From Apis mellifera (lineage: Eukaryota > Arthropoda > Insecta > Hymenoptera > Apidae), in assembly GCF_003254395.2 (NCBI RefSeq), contig NC_037648.1:15438330-15502329 (forward strand): DNA of 64,000 nt, read 5' to 3'. Position 1 is the stretch's first letter. Each line of letters starts with the position of its first letter. The notes below the pieces were generated by a model. That model saw only the letters and a list, made by a program, of their open reading frames with translations, was not told the DNA's origin and did not search any database. Positions 11,762 to 22,137 of this stretch are shown one piece after another. A program made the translations under genes and the position numbers.

Positions 11762-14700
11762 ATGTCAGAAAATAGACTTGATATGGATATTGATAATCAG
11801 AGTGAAGATGGAGAAATAAAGAAAAGCCCTTCGAAGGACATGGATGATTTTAGGTAATGTAATAATATTATGGTTAATTTTAACCTCAATTTATCGAACT
11901 ATTAAAATATAACTTTGTTTCAATATATATTTATATACTACTTTTTCTTTTTATTTTTTATTTAAAGTTAATAAAAATCAAATTTTATATATATTTAATA
12001 ATATTTTATATATTATTATAATAATAATTTTATATATTATCATTTAGTTATAATAATAACATTTTCGATTATTGATTCTTTTTTAAGTTATATTATAATA
12101 CACTTTTTTTATATGTTAATGAAATTAAGAAAAATTTATATATTTATGATTTAATTTGATTTTATTTGAAAATAATTTTGATTAGTTGTTTTGAAAAAAG
12201 TATACTTAAAGTTTTTCAGAAGAAGATGGAGGAGATACAGCAGATTCTTTAGATATAAAACCACCACAAGCTGTTGTCCGTCATCATAAATCTAATTCAT
12301 CAAGAAGAAGAGACAAACACAGTGATAGAAGAGATCGTAGAGAAGAAAAGGAAAGAAAATCTAGACATCATGATCGTGGAGAAGATAGACACAGAGATAA
12401 ACATAGACATCGTAGACATGGCATGGATATTTTGGAAAGATCAGAACGTTCTGAGGGTTCTAAACGAGAAAGAGAGAGACTTGAAAGATTAGAAAGAATG
12501 GAAAGTCATAGAGATAGAGAGTCTAGACATGATAGAAAAGAAAGAAGTACAGGAGATCGTGTTTTGGAAGATCTAAGAGAAAGGTATATAAAAATTTTAT
12601 ATTTTTATTTTCAAAAATTGTGTTAAATAAAGCTATTTTTTATGTTCAAATTTTTAATTTATAGATTATTAGATAAAAGAAGGGAAAGACGAGAAGATTC
12701 GCGAGATATTCGGGATTACAAAGTGGAAGCACGTCGTGAGATGCGTTTGGATGATTCTCGCGAATTACGCGATTCACGTGAACGTAGAGAAATGCGTTTG
12801 GAAGATATGCGAGAACGTCGCGATATTCGGACTATTGAAGATATTAGAGAACGTCGTGAAATTCGAATGGAGGAACATAGACATATAAGAGTCTTGGAAG
12901 AGCAATATTCTGAAACGGAGCTTATGGAAAGGCCCGAAAGAAGTGAAAAACGTCATAAGAGATCACATAAACATGATCGTCTTCGTGAAAGAGACAGAGA
13001 AAAAGCAGAACGTGAGAAGGAACATAGAGAAAAACAATTACGTGAAGCAATGGAAATTGTTACAGAAGAACCAGATGACATGGAAATCAATGAAATACAA
13101 ATACCGCCAAAAGATCCAAAAGAAATGACTGAACAGGAACTTAGAAAAGAAAGATTACTAGAAGCTGATAGAGAGATGGCTAGAAGAAAAGAAGTTTCTA
13201 GATTAGAATTAGAAGCTCGACGAATGAAAAGAGGTGAAAAACGACCTTTAAGTCCAGACAATAATCAAGATCCATCTATTGTAGAATTATCAGATGAAAG
13301 TCCAAGTCCTGGTCATTCGGATGAAGTTCGTTCTAAATCTATTGAGTAAGGATTATATATTCTGATATTAATGTAATTATAATTCATATCATGATTCTTC
13401 ACTCTTAAAATTTCATGATTATTCATTTACAGATCTAGACATTCATCTGATGGCCAAAGAAGTATACGTGAGAGATCTTCTGATAGACATTCTTCTGATT
13501 CATCTGAATCTAGTAGCGATGATGACGATGAATCAAATGATTCAAATAAAGGGTCTAATGCTGATTCAAATGATGGTTCAGATTACAATAATCCAAGTCC
13601 ATTATCTGTAGATCGATTGGCTAAATCTGATCATTCTGATGGAGAATCACCTGGACATGTAGATTCAAATAGTGCATCTAAGAATGCAGAAGAAGAAGAA
13701 GAAAAAAAAGAAGAAGAAGAGCCTGAATTACCTCCATATTTACCAGCAATTCAAGGTACATAACTGATTTTTGTTTTGGAAGTTTTTATTCTACATGGAA
13801 ATTTTATTATACAATAAATTTTTTAATGTTATAGGATGTAGAAGTGTGGAAGAATTTCAATGTTTAAATCGTATCGAAGAAGGTACATACGGTGTAGTAT
13901 ATAGAGCACGTGATAAGCGTACAGATGAAATCGTTGCTTTAAAACGATTGAAAATGGAGCAAGAAAAAGAAGGTTTTCCAATTACTAGTCTTAGAGAAAT
14001 AAATACTTTATTAAAAGCTCAGCATCCAAATATTGTTACTGTTCGAGAAATAGTTGTTGGTAGTAATATGGATAAAATATTTATTGTGATGGATTATGTG
14101 GAACATGATTTGAAATCATTAATGGAAACAATGAATCAAAAGAAACAAGTTTTTATACCAGGTAAAATATATTAGTAAATAAAGTAATTATAATAACAAC
14201 AAATATGAAGTAAAAACGTTTCTTTTATAGGAGAAGTCAAATGTCTTATGCAACAATTATTACGAGCAGTAGCACATTTGCACGATAACTGGATTCTTCA
14301 TCGAGATTTGAAAACATCTAATTTATTATTGAGTCATCGAGGTATTTTAAAGGTTGGTGACTTTGGTTTAGCACGAGAATACGGTTCTCCTTTGAGACAA
14401 TATACTCCGGTTGTTGTAACGCGTTGGTATAGAGCTCCTGAATTGTTATTAAATGGAAAAGAATATAGTACTCCTATTGATATGTGGTCAGTAGGGTAAG
14501 AAAAAAGAGATTACAAAATTAGTTATATCTTTATTTTTTAATATGTTAAAATTATTATTGAAACTATATGTTTTTTAGATGCATTTTCGCAGAATTATTA
14601 AGAATGGAAGCATTGTTTCCGGGTAAATCTGAAATTGATCAATTAAACAGGATATTTAAAGAATTAGGTACACCAAATGATCGGATATGGCCAGGATATA

Positions 14701-15186
14701 GTAAATTGCCGATGGTGCAAAAAATTCCTTTCGCTCATTATCCTGTAAACAATTTAAGACAACGTTTTAGCTTATCATTATCAGATTTAGGCATTGAACT
14801 ATTAAATAAGTATGTTTCTTCAAATAACAATCATTTTATTACTTATTGTTATCTTTTTTCCTTCTTTTATTTTAAACAAATGTTTTTCCAGGTTTCTTAC
14901 GTATGATCCTCAACAACGAATTTCAGCCGAAGATGCTTTAAAACATGGATATTTTACAGAAGCACCGTTACCAATAGATCCGCAAATGTTCCCTACATGG
15001 CCTGCTAAGTCGGAACTTGGTGTAAAAACAGCAAATGCTTCACCAAAACCACCAAGTGGTGGAAAAGAATATAAACAATTAAGAGATGGAGACGACGCTG
15101 ATTTAAGTAATTCTGGTTTTCACATGGGTCTCACGGAAGGCGGTAGACAACCACCTGTCGGTGGTGGTTTTCATTTAAAATTTTAA
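11762..15186 (+). CDS. Cdk11: Cyclin-dependent kinase 11 (PITSLRE kinase)
   Basis: Nuclear Ser/Thr kinase that partners L-type cyclins and acts in transcription, pre-mRNA splicing and mitosis. Eight coding exons: 11762-11853, 12212-12583, 12665-13345, 13433-13755, 13835-14161, 14231-14495, 14579-14809, 14892-15186; total 861 residues. The N-terminal half is an extremely charged RE/RD/RS-rich region, followed by a Ser/Asp/Glu-acidic stretch and a poly-Glu/Lys run. The kinase domain (about 495-785) shows the glycine loop EEGTYGVVYRA, VALKRLK, the name-giving PITSLRE helix, HRDLKTSNLL, DFGLAREYGSP, the activation segment with VVTRWYRAPELLL, and a C-terminal basic/Gly tail. The second exon must begin at 12212 after a weak acceptor (ACTTAAAG); the stronger-looking TTTTTCAG seven bases on puts the next codons into a frame with an early stop. 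Confidence 0.96.
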
Positions 15187-15607
15187 ATATACATGACAAA
15201 TTTTATATCAAACGAAAAATAATGCTTTTCTAAAAAATTATCTTTGTACATAATTATCCAATGAAAATAATTGTATATGCAATTAAAGAACGCTATAAAT
15301 TTCACATGGAAAAAATATTACATATACAATAATTTTGAATAATTTTATCCTTTCAAACAGCTGTTGACTGAAATACTCTTTTTGAAAGTTTATATTTTAT
15401 CTTGTTTTATATATAATAGTTGCGATATTTATTACAATTAAGAAAAAATGAGTGATTAGAAGATCATAGATATAAAAAAAATATAATTCTTTATAATTTA
15501 GTTTATTGAATTTGGTACATTACAAGCCTTAAAGATTCTTTGAAATGTATATATTAAATAATAAAAGCGTATTTCTCCATTGTCAATTTTTTAGAATTTT
15601 AACAATT
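15187..15607. other. Convergent 3' spacer CDK11 / Pdf
   Basis: 421 bases of AT-rich DNA that should contain the two 3' UTRs. Nothing else recognisable. Confidence 0.6.
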
Positions 15608-15950
15608 CTATTTTCCAGCATTGTTCATATTTTTCGGTAGACCTAGAAGCGAGTTTATGAGTTCAGAATTACGTTTAGAATGACAAAGACATGGTGGCAA
15701 TAACAATAGTTTTGCAATCCTTTGTAGATCGTTATTCTAAAAATATATTTTACACAGTTTATTAAATTATTATTAAGATTATTTATTAAAATAAAACAAA
15801 ATTAAGTGCATCATATCTTCTTACCACTCCTCTGTCGTATGGAAAATTTAACGCCAACAGATTTCTGTAAGAATCTTCAGTTGTTCCAAATGTTTGGTAT
15901 GCGATCCCCAGCATCATAATTAAGATTATCACACACTTTCTCGATATCAT
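15608..15950 (-). CDS. Pdf: Pigment-dispersing factor (PDF) neuropeptide precursor
   Basis: Output neuropeptide of circadian clock neurons, acting on the class B receptor PDFR. Two coding exons, 15825-15950 and 15608-15736, give an 84-residue precursor. It has a signal peptide starting MISRKCVIILIMMLGIAYQ, a short acidic associated peptide, and a dibasic KR site. The mature peptide NSELINSLLGLPKNMNNA follows at plus coordinates 15617-15670, then GK as amidation signal and the stop. The mature sequence is an insect PDF and, from memory, the honey-bee one; Drosophila PDF has S and D at two positions. The start is the first in-frame Met after an upstream TAA. The gene is too small and too divided to stand out as an ORF. 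A TATA box and a 5' UTR intron are proposed upstream. Confidence 0.96.
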
Positions 15951-16156
15951 ACTTTATTTCCAAAAATAAATTATCAACATGCACAAGAATGAATAAAAAC
16001 GTGTTTTTTTTAAATTTTTTTAGTTTAATTTTCAATTTAAATAATTTTATACGGTTACCTGTTTTTATCTGTATTATAATTGCAAATACAAGTATTGTTT
16101 CTGTTAGCCGTATTCTGTGAAAGTGCCCCGAGAGTTTCAAGCTACGAACTTTTATA
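15951..16156 (-). promoter_or_regulatory. Pdf core promoter and noncoding first exon (proposed)
   Basis: On the minus strand a consensus TATAAAAG lies at plus coordinates 16149-16156. Transcription would then start around 16118-16126, where TTTCACAG resembles an initiator. A donor AACAG|GTAACC at 16059/16058 and an AG directly before the Pdf ATG region (about 15951) would define a short 5' UTR intron of about 105 bases. The elements are seen; their use is inferred. Confidence 0.5.
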
Positions 16157-16928
16157 CGAATGATGTTCGTAGGGGGTTGAAATGTGATTGTGACAGATGA
16201 ATCTGTGAATGACAGTTATATCCTTGAGAAAATATCGAAGAAATTCTTTCGTTCTTTTAAAATTATTATATAAACTTTACTAGTGAGAATTTTTTATTAC
16301 TTTTGAAAATTCTTTTCTTTTTTTAAAAATAACTACATGTTATTTTATCGTGACATTTCTTTATATAACAACGAATCGAAGATTTTTAAAAATTATTATT
16401 TTTCAAATTCAAAGACGTTGATTACGAATTAGAAACCTTGTTCTTTTTCTTTTTTTTCTTTTAACAATTATTTATTTTCAAATTTCATGGAATATAAATA
16501 ATTTAATTTTTTTTATCGATTTTATTTTTAATATATAATAAATTAAATATATACAGATGATGAAAATAAGAATTATAGAATTATAAATAAAATAATAGAA
16601 GTAACAAAAATATCAATATGATCCAATTATAGTATTGATTCTTCTCTTAAATTGTCTTACATATCAAAAAAATTAAAAATAGTTATTAAAATCAAGTAAG
16701 GATTTGGCTAAAGGAAATTAATAATCACTGTTTATACATTCGAGCTTACTATAACACGAATGTACGTAGTGAATGATCAAACGTCATTATCTACATTTAC
16801 GATCCAAGTGCTTTCAAGTTAATGATGCGATAAGGGAACATATGTATATATTTATGCTGCAAAAAAAATATTGAAGTTTTTTAGTTGTTCAATTTTATTT
16901 GCAATGCTTTCTGCTCTTGATTGACGTT

Positions 16929-16934
16929 CACGTG
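16929..16934. promoter_or_regulatory. Canonical E-box CACGTG upstream of Pdf
   Basis: Perfect CACGTG, 773 bases upstream of the proposed Pdf TATA box and preceded by TGACGTT. CLOCK/CYCLE-type bHLH-PAS factors bind this motif; whether it acts on Pdf is not shown by sequence. Confidence 0.35.
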
Positions 16935-19399
16935 TTCTTTTTCAATTCTTATAAAGAAATATTGAAAAGTACAAAGAAAATTTCACTAATCTCTGAAGAA
17001 TAAAAATCTCAAGAAAGATATTCTCTTTGAACGTTTAAAAATAAGTAAGTCAATGATATTTTAATATATGAAATAGAAAACAAGAAAAAAAAACCTAAAC
17101 AAGAAAAGTATATATATTTATCGTAATCGCAAAATTAATGCAATCCTATTATATTAGTTTTAATAATTAAGGGATTGTATTTATTCATGAGACACCTACG
17201 TAAAGATGATAAAGATAGGTTCGATATCCTTCGCATTGAGTAGTTGCGAAGAAATAGAAATAGAGGTATGAGAGGGCAAAAAGAAGTGAAAGAGAAGAAA
17301 AGAGGAAGGAGAGGAAGGGAGTTCCAATAGTCCATGCACGATAATCGAAATCTTCGCACTCTGGGATAGGTGTGGGTCACTAACCAGTAACCAGAAAGCT
17401 GACTCGAGACTGGTGTCGTGGCCTTGATTCTTAAGATCCTTCGAAGCCATGTGTCGATCATGTTACAGTTTAGTTTCTTTGACATCGAATGTATATATCT
17501 TCGCGCTTCACGATTCTTTCAAACTAAGTCGAATAATTTTTTTCATTATATTTGTAAAATTTATCTTTTTCTTTCCTATTTATTTTCGTCGAAACGAAAT
17601 CATAGTAATATCTAACACTATAGATGACATTAAAAATTAAAAGCAGTTTGACATTTCTTCTTTTTGTAAGTATCTACAGTAATTTTTTAACCGACACGAT
17701 TCCCATAAATTTACCAAGGATTCTCCGACTTTTCAAGGTACATTGTATAAATCACAGGAGATTGATAGAAACATGGCACGAACGAAACGAATCAACGTTT
17801 ATGCCTGTCGAATTATCTATTACCTTTCTGTTAATAGCTTTCTCGTGTCATACACATCCATGGGAAAATTTTGAACGGTCGCTTAAATATTAATTTTGGA
17901 AAGAAAAAAATGCATTAATGAGTTTTTTTTTTCTTTCTGGTGGACGACACGATATATCATTCTATTAGATCAAGGCTCGTGATAAAATTAAGTAAAATTT
18001 ATCGTTGGCTTATCCTCCAGACTTTCCTCTTCTCCATTTCCACTCGTTTCATTCATTCTTTCCACGATTATGTCGCAGGTAATGATGTTACATATCCTTT
18101 CCACATATAAATCTATTTGTGTATAGTAGTCTGTCATATACGAGTTATAGCTATATGATTTAATTATGCATTCCGTTTAGCCGTTTAAAACGCTTTAACA
18201 GGTTCTACGGTACGAAAAACTCATACAACCTGTATCGAAACACATTTGACTTCCCGATGCCAATGAACCTCAAAGACTACCACGCCAATAATCTGTGTTG
18301 GCCCTCGAGCACAAACTGGATCTTTCACGCTGGATTCATTCGGAGGAATGAGAAACAATTAAACACCTATTGACATTTTTCTAAATTTGAATACCAGTCC
18401 CATCCCGTCTTTCTTCTTCTTCTTCTTCTTTTTTTATCTTTCTTTCCCTTCTTCTAATCGCGATTCCAGTATTAAAAATTTGTTACTTGTAAAAGTTTTT
18501 TTTAGTTTGGGCTTCTTCTCCAATCTTTCTTTCTTTTTTCTTTTTTTCCTCTCTTTCTCTCTCTCTCTCTCTCTCTCTGTTAGAAAACAGGTCGATAAAA
18601 TAACCGGTCGCAAGTTCAAGGCGAATCATCGGCATTTTTACACTAAATTGCCTTATTTTTTTATAGGATGCTACAGAGATCCTCGGGCTGCAATCAATTC
18701 TCGAATTCAAGTTCTTCGAGAAGAAATCCTAATTAGTTATCTTCCAGTTTCGTTCCACGATAAAAATATAATAGAATTTAAAAATTCTTTATTTTCGAAT
18801 TCTATTTTTTCCTTTTCTCGTTTTATCTTTTTTTGTTCGATTTCTCTCTGGAATACGATAAAAGTCGTTCTCCTGTCTTTACTCCGAGGATACAATAGAA
18901 AACCTCGATGAGAGGTGCATTGTACATTTTTGAACCGATGTTTATTGTAAAAAAAAAAAAAAGATGTTTTTTTCGTGACACATGGTAATTTCATCTCTTC
19001 ATATTCTTGATCTCTATTGTATAATAAATTTGCGGATTTCATTCAGCGGAAATATTTATACCAACAGGTTTCCAGCATCATTGAAGCCAAGGTATGTCAA
19101 AGAGAGGGACGAGAATGGCATACGTATTATCCTAGAAGCAAAATGAAATATGTACATCTTAAACATCTTTTCGCATTGGATATATATTTGACGAATACGA
19201 TACGATATCGTCTCCGCTTACCCTTGAAATTGATAATGTAATCAATCGTGCCAATTTGAGGATGATAGAATATATTTTCATACCTCGAACGATTTCGTGA
19301 GAGATGTCCATCAATCATTTGGAATAGTTTTTAAAATGGTTATAATGTGTCGTAATAATGGACATAATTAAAAAAAATCTCGTCCATACATTAAACCAG

Positions 19400-19451
19400 A
19401 ACCGGTTGTAAATCGTAAATTTATACGATTTGAATTTTTGGACAACCGGTT
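19400..19451. promoter_or_regulatory. Nested inverted repeat with two AACCGGTT sites
   Basis: AACCGGTTGT at 19400-19409 is repeated in inverted form as ACAACCGGTT at 19442-19451. Between them AAATCGTA (19410-19417) is inverted as TACGATTT (19424-19431). AACCGGTT is the Grainyhead/CP2 family consensus. It lies about 2.7 kb upstream of the Cht10 start codon. Confidence 0.4.
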
Positions 19452-22137
19452 CGAGTATTGTAAAATAACAAAAGCACAGATATATATATGTATATTCAAA
19501 TTTGAATTTGATGGGACAAACTTTTTTTTAAAATTCCTTTCAAACCGCTTTTTGCTTCCAGAAAACTTGGAGGATCAAGTTATATACTCTCATTGATCAC
19601 AAAGTTGATCAATTTTCTTCCTTTCCAATCCAATGGTATAAACAATCTTTCAAGTTATAAACAATTTTAATGAATTGCGTTCCATGAAAGCAGCCGTTTC
19701 CAGATTGTTCCCTAATTATTAATGGAATCAGGATTAAAACGAGGAGAAGAAATCGTTAACCGGGGAAAAGATAAATTCGCATTTATTTACTCACTTACGC
19801 ATGCGGAGAGATTAGAAGGCGCGAACAACTGTTGGAGAGAGATACAAGCAGAGATGCAGCAACACGCACACAAGCAAAATCACGACAACGGTGTGTCGTT
19901 GCCGTGGCGTGTAAGGTCGAGAATTGGTGTACGTACATGATGGTTTTCTTCGTGGTCAAGGACGTCGGAGACAGGGCCTCCTCCCGTAGGGTGCGGGAGC
20001 CGAGGGGTCCCTGGAGCGACGATGGAGTAGGTATATATGGGCGTCCAGCCGCGTTCAGAATACCAGATTCATGCAAGTTAGCCCTCCCCACGAGGCGGGT
20101 GGTATGCTTTGAAAAATTCATCGCGGACGACCTAGCGCGGTGGAGAGTCGAGGGGCCTGGCTCTCGCGGCTTTTCAATCATCAATCGCTGCCAGTACGCT
20201 GGAATCGACCACCATTCACACCTCGATCGCCACACAACGATCGGCTCATTTTTTTTGGAGAACGTATTCCCTCTTCGCAAGGTTCGTGCCATTCTTTCAC
20301 TTATTCTTCCATCAAATTTTTATTCCTTTCTTTCTCTTGTTGCTGAAAGAAATTTAATAGATAATCATCAACAGAGTTTTGTCTTTGTTTAACGAGAGAA
20401 AGAATACGTGCGATACGAAAGTTACGAATTTTCTTCAATGTTGTTTATTTTAGTTCTGGAGATGATTGTGTTTAACGAGAATTATAATATAATTCGAAAA
20501 GAGAGAATGGAACAACAAGTTTTCATTGAATACAATAGATAGTAAAAAAGTAAAAATGTATTATTATTTTACCTTAATCTTAAATTTTAATAATCATTTG
20601 CAACTGTTTGTGGAATATCACATTTTATCCATTTGTTTATTTTATATATATTTTTCTACCATAAAATGAATGACAGATTTTTTTTTTTAATTTTAATTCA
20701 AAAAAATTCTTAGATTTTCAACAAGATCTTATGCATGTAACAAAAATTTATCGAAACATATTTTCCGATGATAAGATAAAAACAATGAATAATGTTCAAC
20801 AATTTATTAAATGATCGTTAAACGTTTCGATACTCTTTAATCTCTTTCATTATTGATCCACTTGAAAAATCACTCGATATTTTATAATCTTTATCTTGTT
20901 TAAATAAGATTGCAAGATAAAACTCGATGAAAACTTCTTTAAAATTTCGTATGTACATTTAACAAGTATGGAATCTATGAAAAAAAAAAAAAAATACAAT
21001 ATCAGATTGTCATTAACGTTGTTTTGGAAGATCAGTACCTGACGGCTTGACTGGCAAACATTGTCCTCTTTGCGGTCACTTCCAGCTACGAGAGTAGCAT
21101 TTTTAATGGCTAAACGTTATCATGAGGATTCAAGTAGCGGCGCGTGTCTTTGTCCTCGAGTGAATCAGCAAGCAATGCTCGCGTCCAATTTCGTTTTCGC
21201 GTTATATGATGATTAAAGATTCGCACAACGATCAAACAAGCTGCTTCGACTAAAAATATGCAAATACCAATATTAATAAGAAACTTAATTGGACAATAAT
21301 TCTACCTTATTATTAACTTTAAATGTTCAACACTTTCAAGGTCTCTCGAGATATTATGTATTTACGAGTACCATACTATACATTCTATGCATCCGTAGAA
21401 AACATTCTGTCTCGAGCTTGTTAAAAATCCGGTAAAGAGATAAAAAACAAAACAAAAATATTAAGCGTTCGTTAGTTGTGAGTGATTAACGATTGTTTTT
21501 CAAGATATATGATCAATCATCAGTGCAATTGAACTCGAAAAAAGTTCGCAACAGTCAGAATCGTTATAATGCGAAGCATATCTCATTCTTCGTATATTTT
21601 TCTTTTCCGGTATCCGTACACGCGTGTCTTAAGTGCAGGACAGGTTTGCACGCACATCACACAAATGATGCATCCAGCAATTCTGGTTTTCAGATGCACG
21701 TGTGTAACGTATATCTACTTTTAATTACGATAATTTGTAATTGTCAGATTAATTGTCAAACACTGTCTCGGTATTTAATCTATTATTGTACGTTATTTGC
21801 TAATTACGTCCGATTCGATCAATAACTTTGTATTCCTTCATACGTGAATATTTTTATAATTTTTTCACAGAGAAAAAGCAAAAATCACTTTTCTTAACTA
21901 TTATATTAATATTGAGAAGAAATAAAATTAAACGACACACAGACACACTTAACGATGTTAATCATTATCATTCAATTATGATGGATTAGATTCACTTATT
22001 ATTATTTTTGTTTTATTGCCAATAATCTTTAGATTTACCGATGTTCCTAGCTTTTAAAAGATCTATAAAAATTTTATGTTATTTCTATTCAACGTTTTCA
22101 CAATGTAATTTCGAAAAATGTTCTTCTTCTTCTAGCG

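Larger units (their letters stand above)
16157..22137. other. Six-kb divergent intergenic region between Pdf and Cht10
   Basis: No conserved protein can be read on either strand. Composition is uneven: GC-richer islands at about 17220-17500, 18230-18400, 19720-20300 and 21030-21240 alternate with AT-rich DNA, poly-T runs and a short (TC)n at about 18550-18578. Candidate elements are an E-box at 16929-16934, a second CACGTG at 21697-21702, and an AACCGGTT inverted pair at 19400-19451. A TATATAT followed by TTCAGA (20032/20055) lies in the largest GC-rich island. The sequence just before the Cht10 ATG (TTCTTCTTCTTCTAG, ending 22135) is a strong acceptor, so at least one noncoding Cht10 exon should lie in this region. 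Confidence 0.5.

Noticed and set aside
12953..13261. Minus-strand Ser/Leu/Cys-rich frame
   Set aside because: Antisense shadow of the RE-rich CDK11 N-terminus.
15877..16140. Open frame on the minus strand starting MKLSGHFHRIRLTE
   Set aside because: Its ATG lies upstream of the probable Pdf transcription start and the frame runs through the 5' UTR intron; the real product in this place is the PDF precursor in another frame.
18387..18911. Frame rich in Phe, Ser and Leu
   Set aside because: Produced by poly-pyrimidine tracts (TTC, TTT, TCTC runs); no domain, no conserved start.
19795..20392. Long overlapping open frames on both strands
   Set aside because: No recognisable domain or family, composition follows the local GC-rich island, and they overlap each other; more likely promoter or leader DNA.
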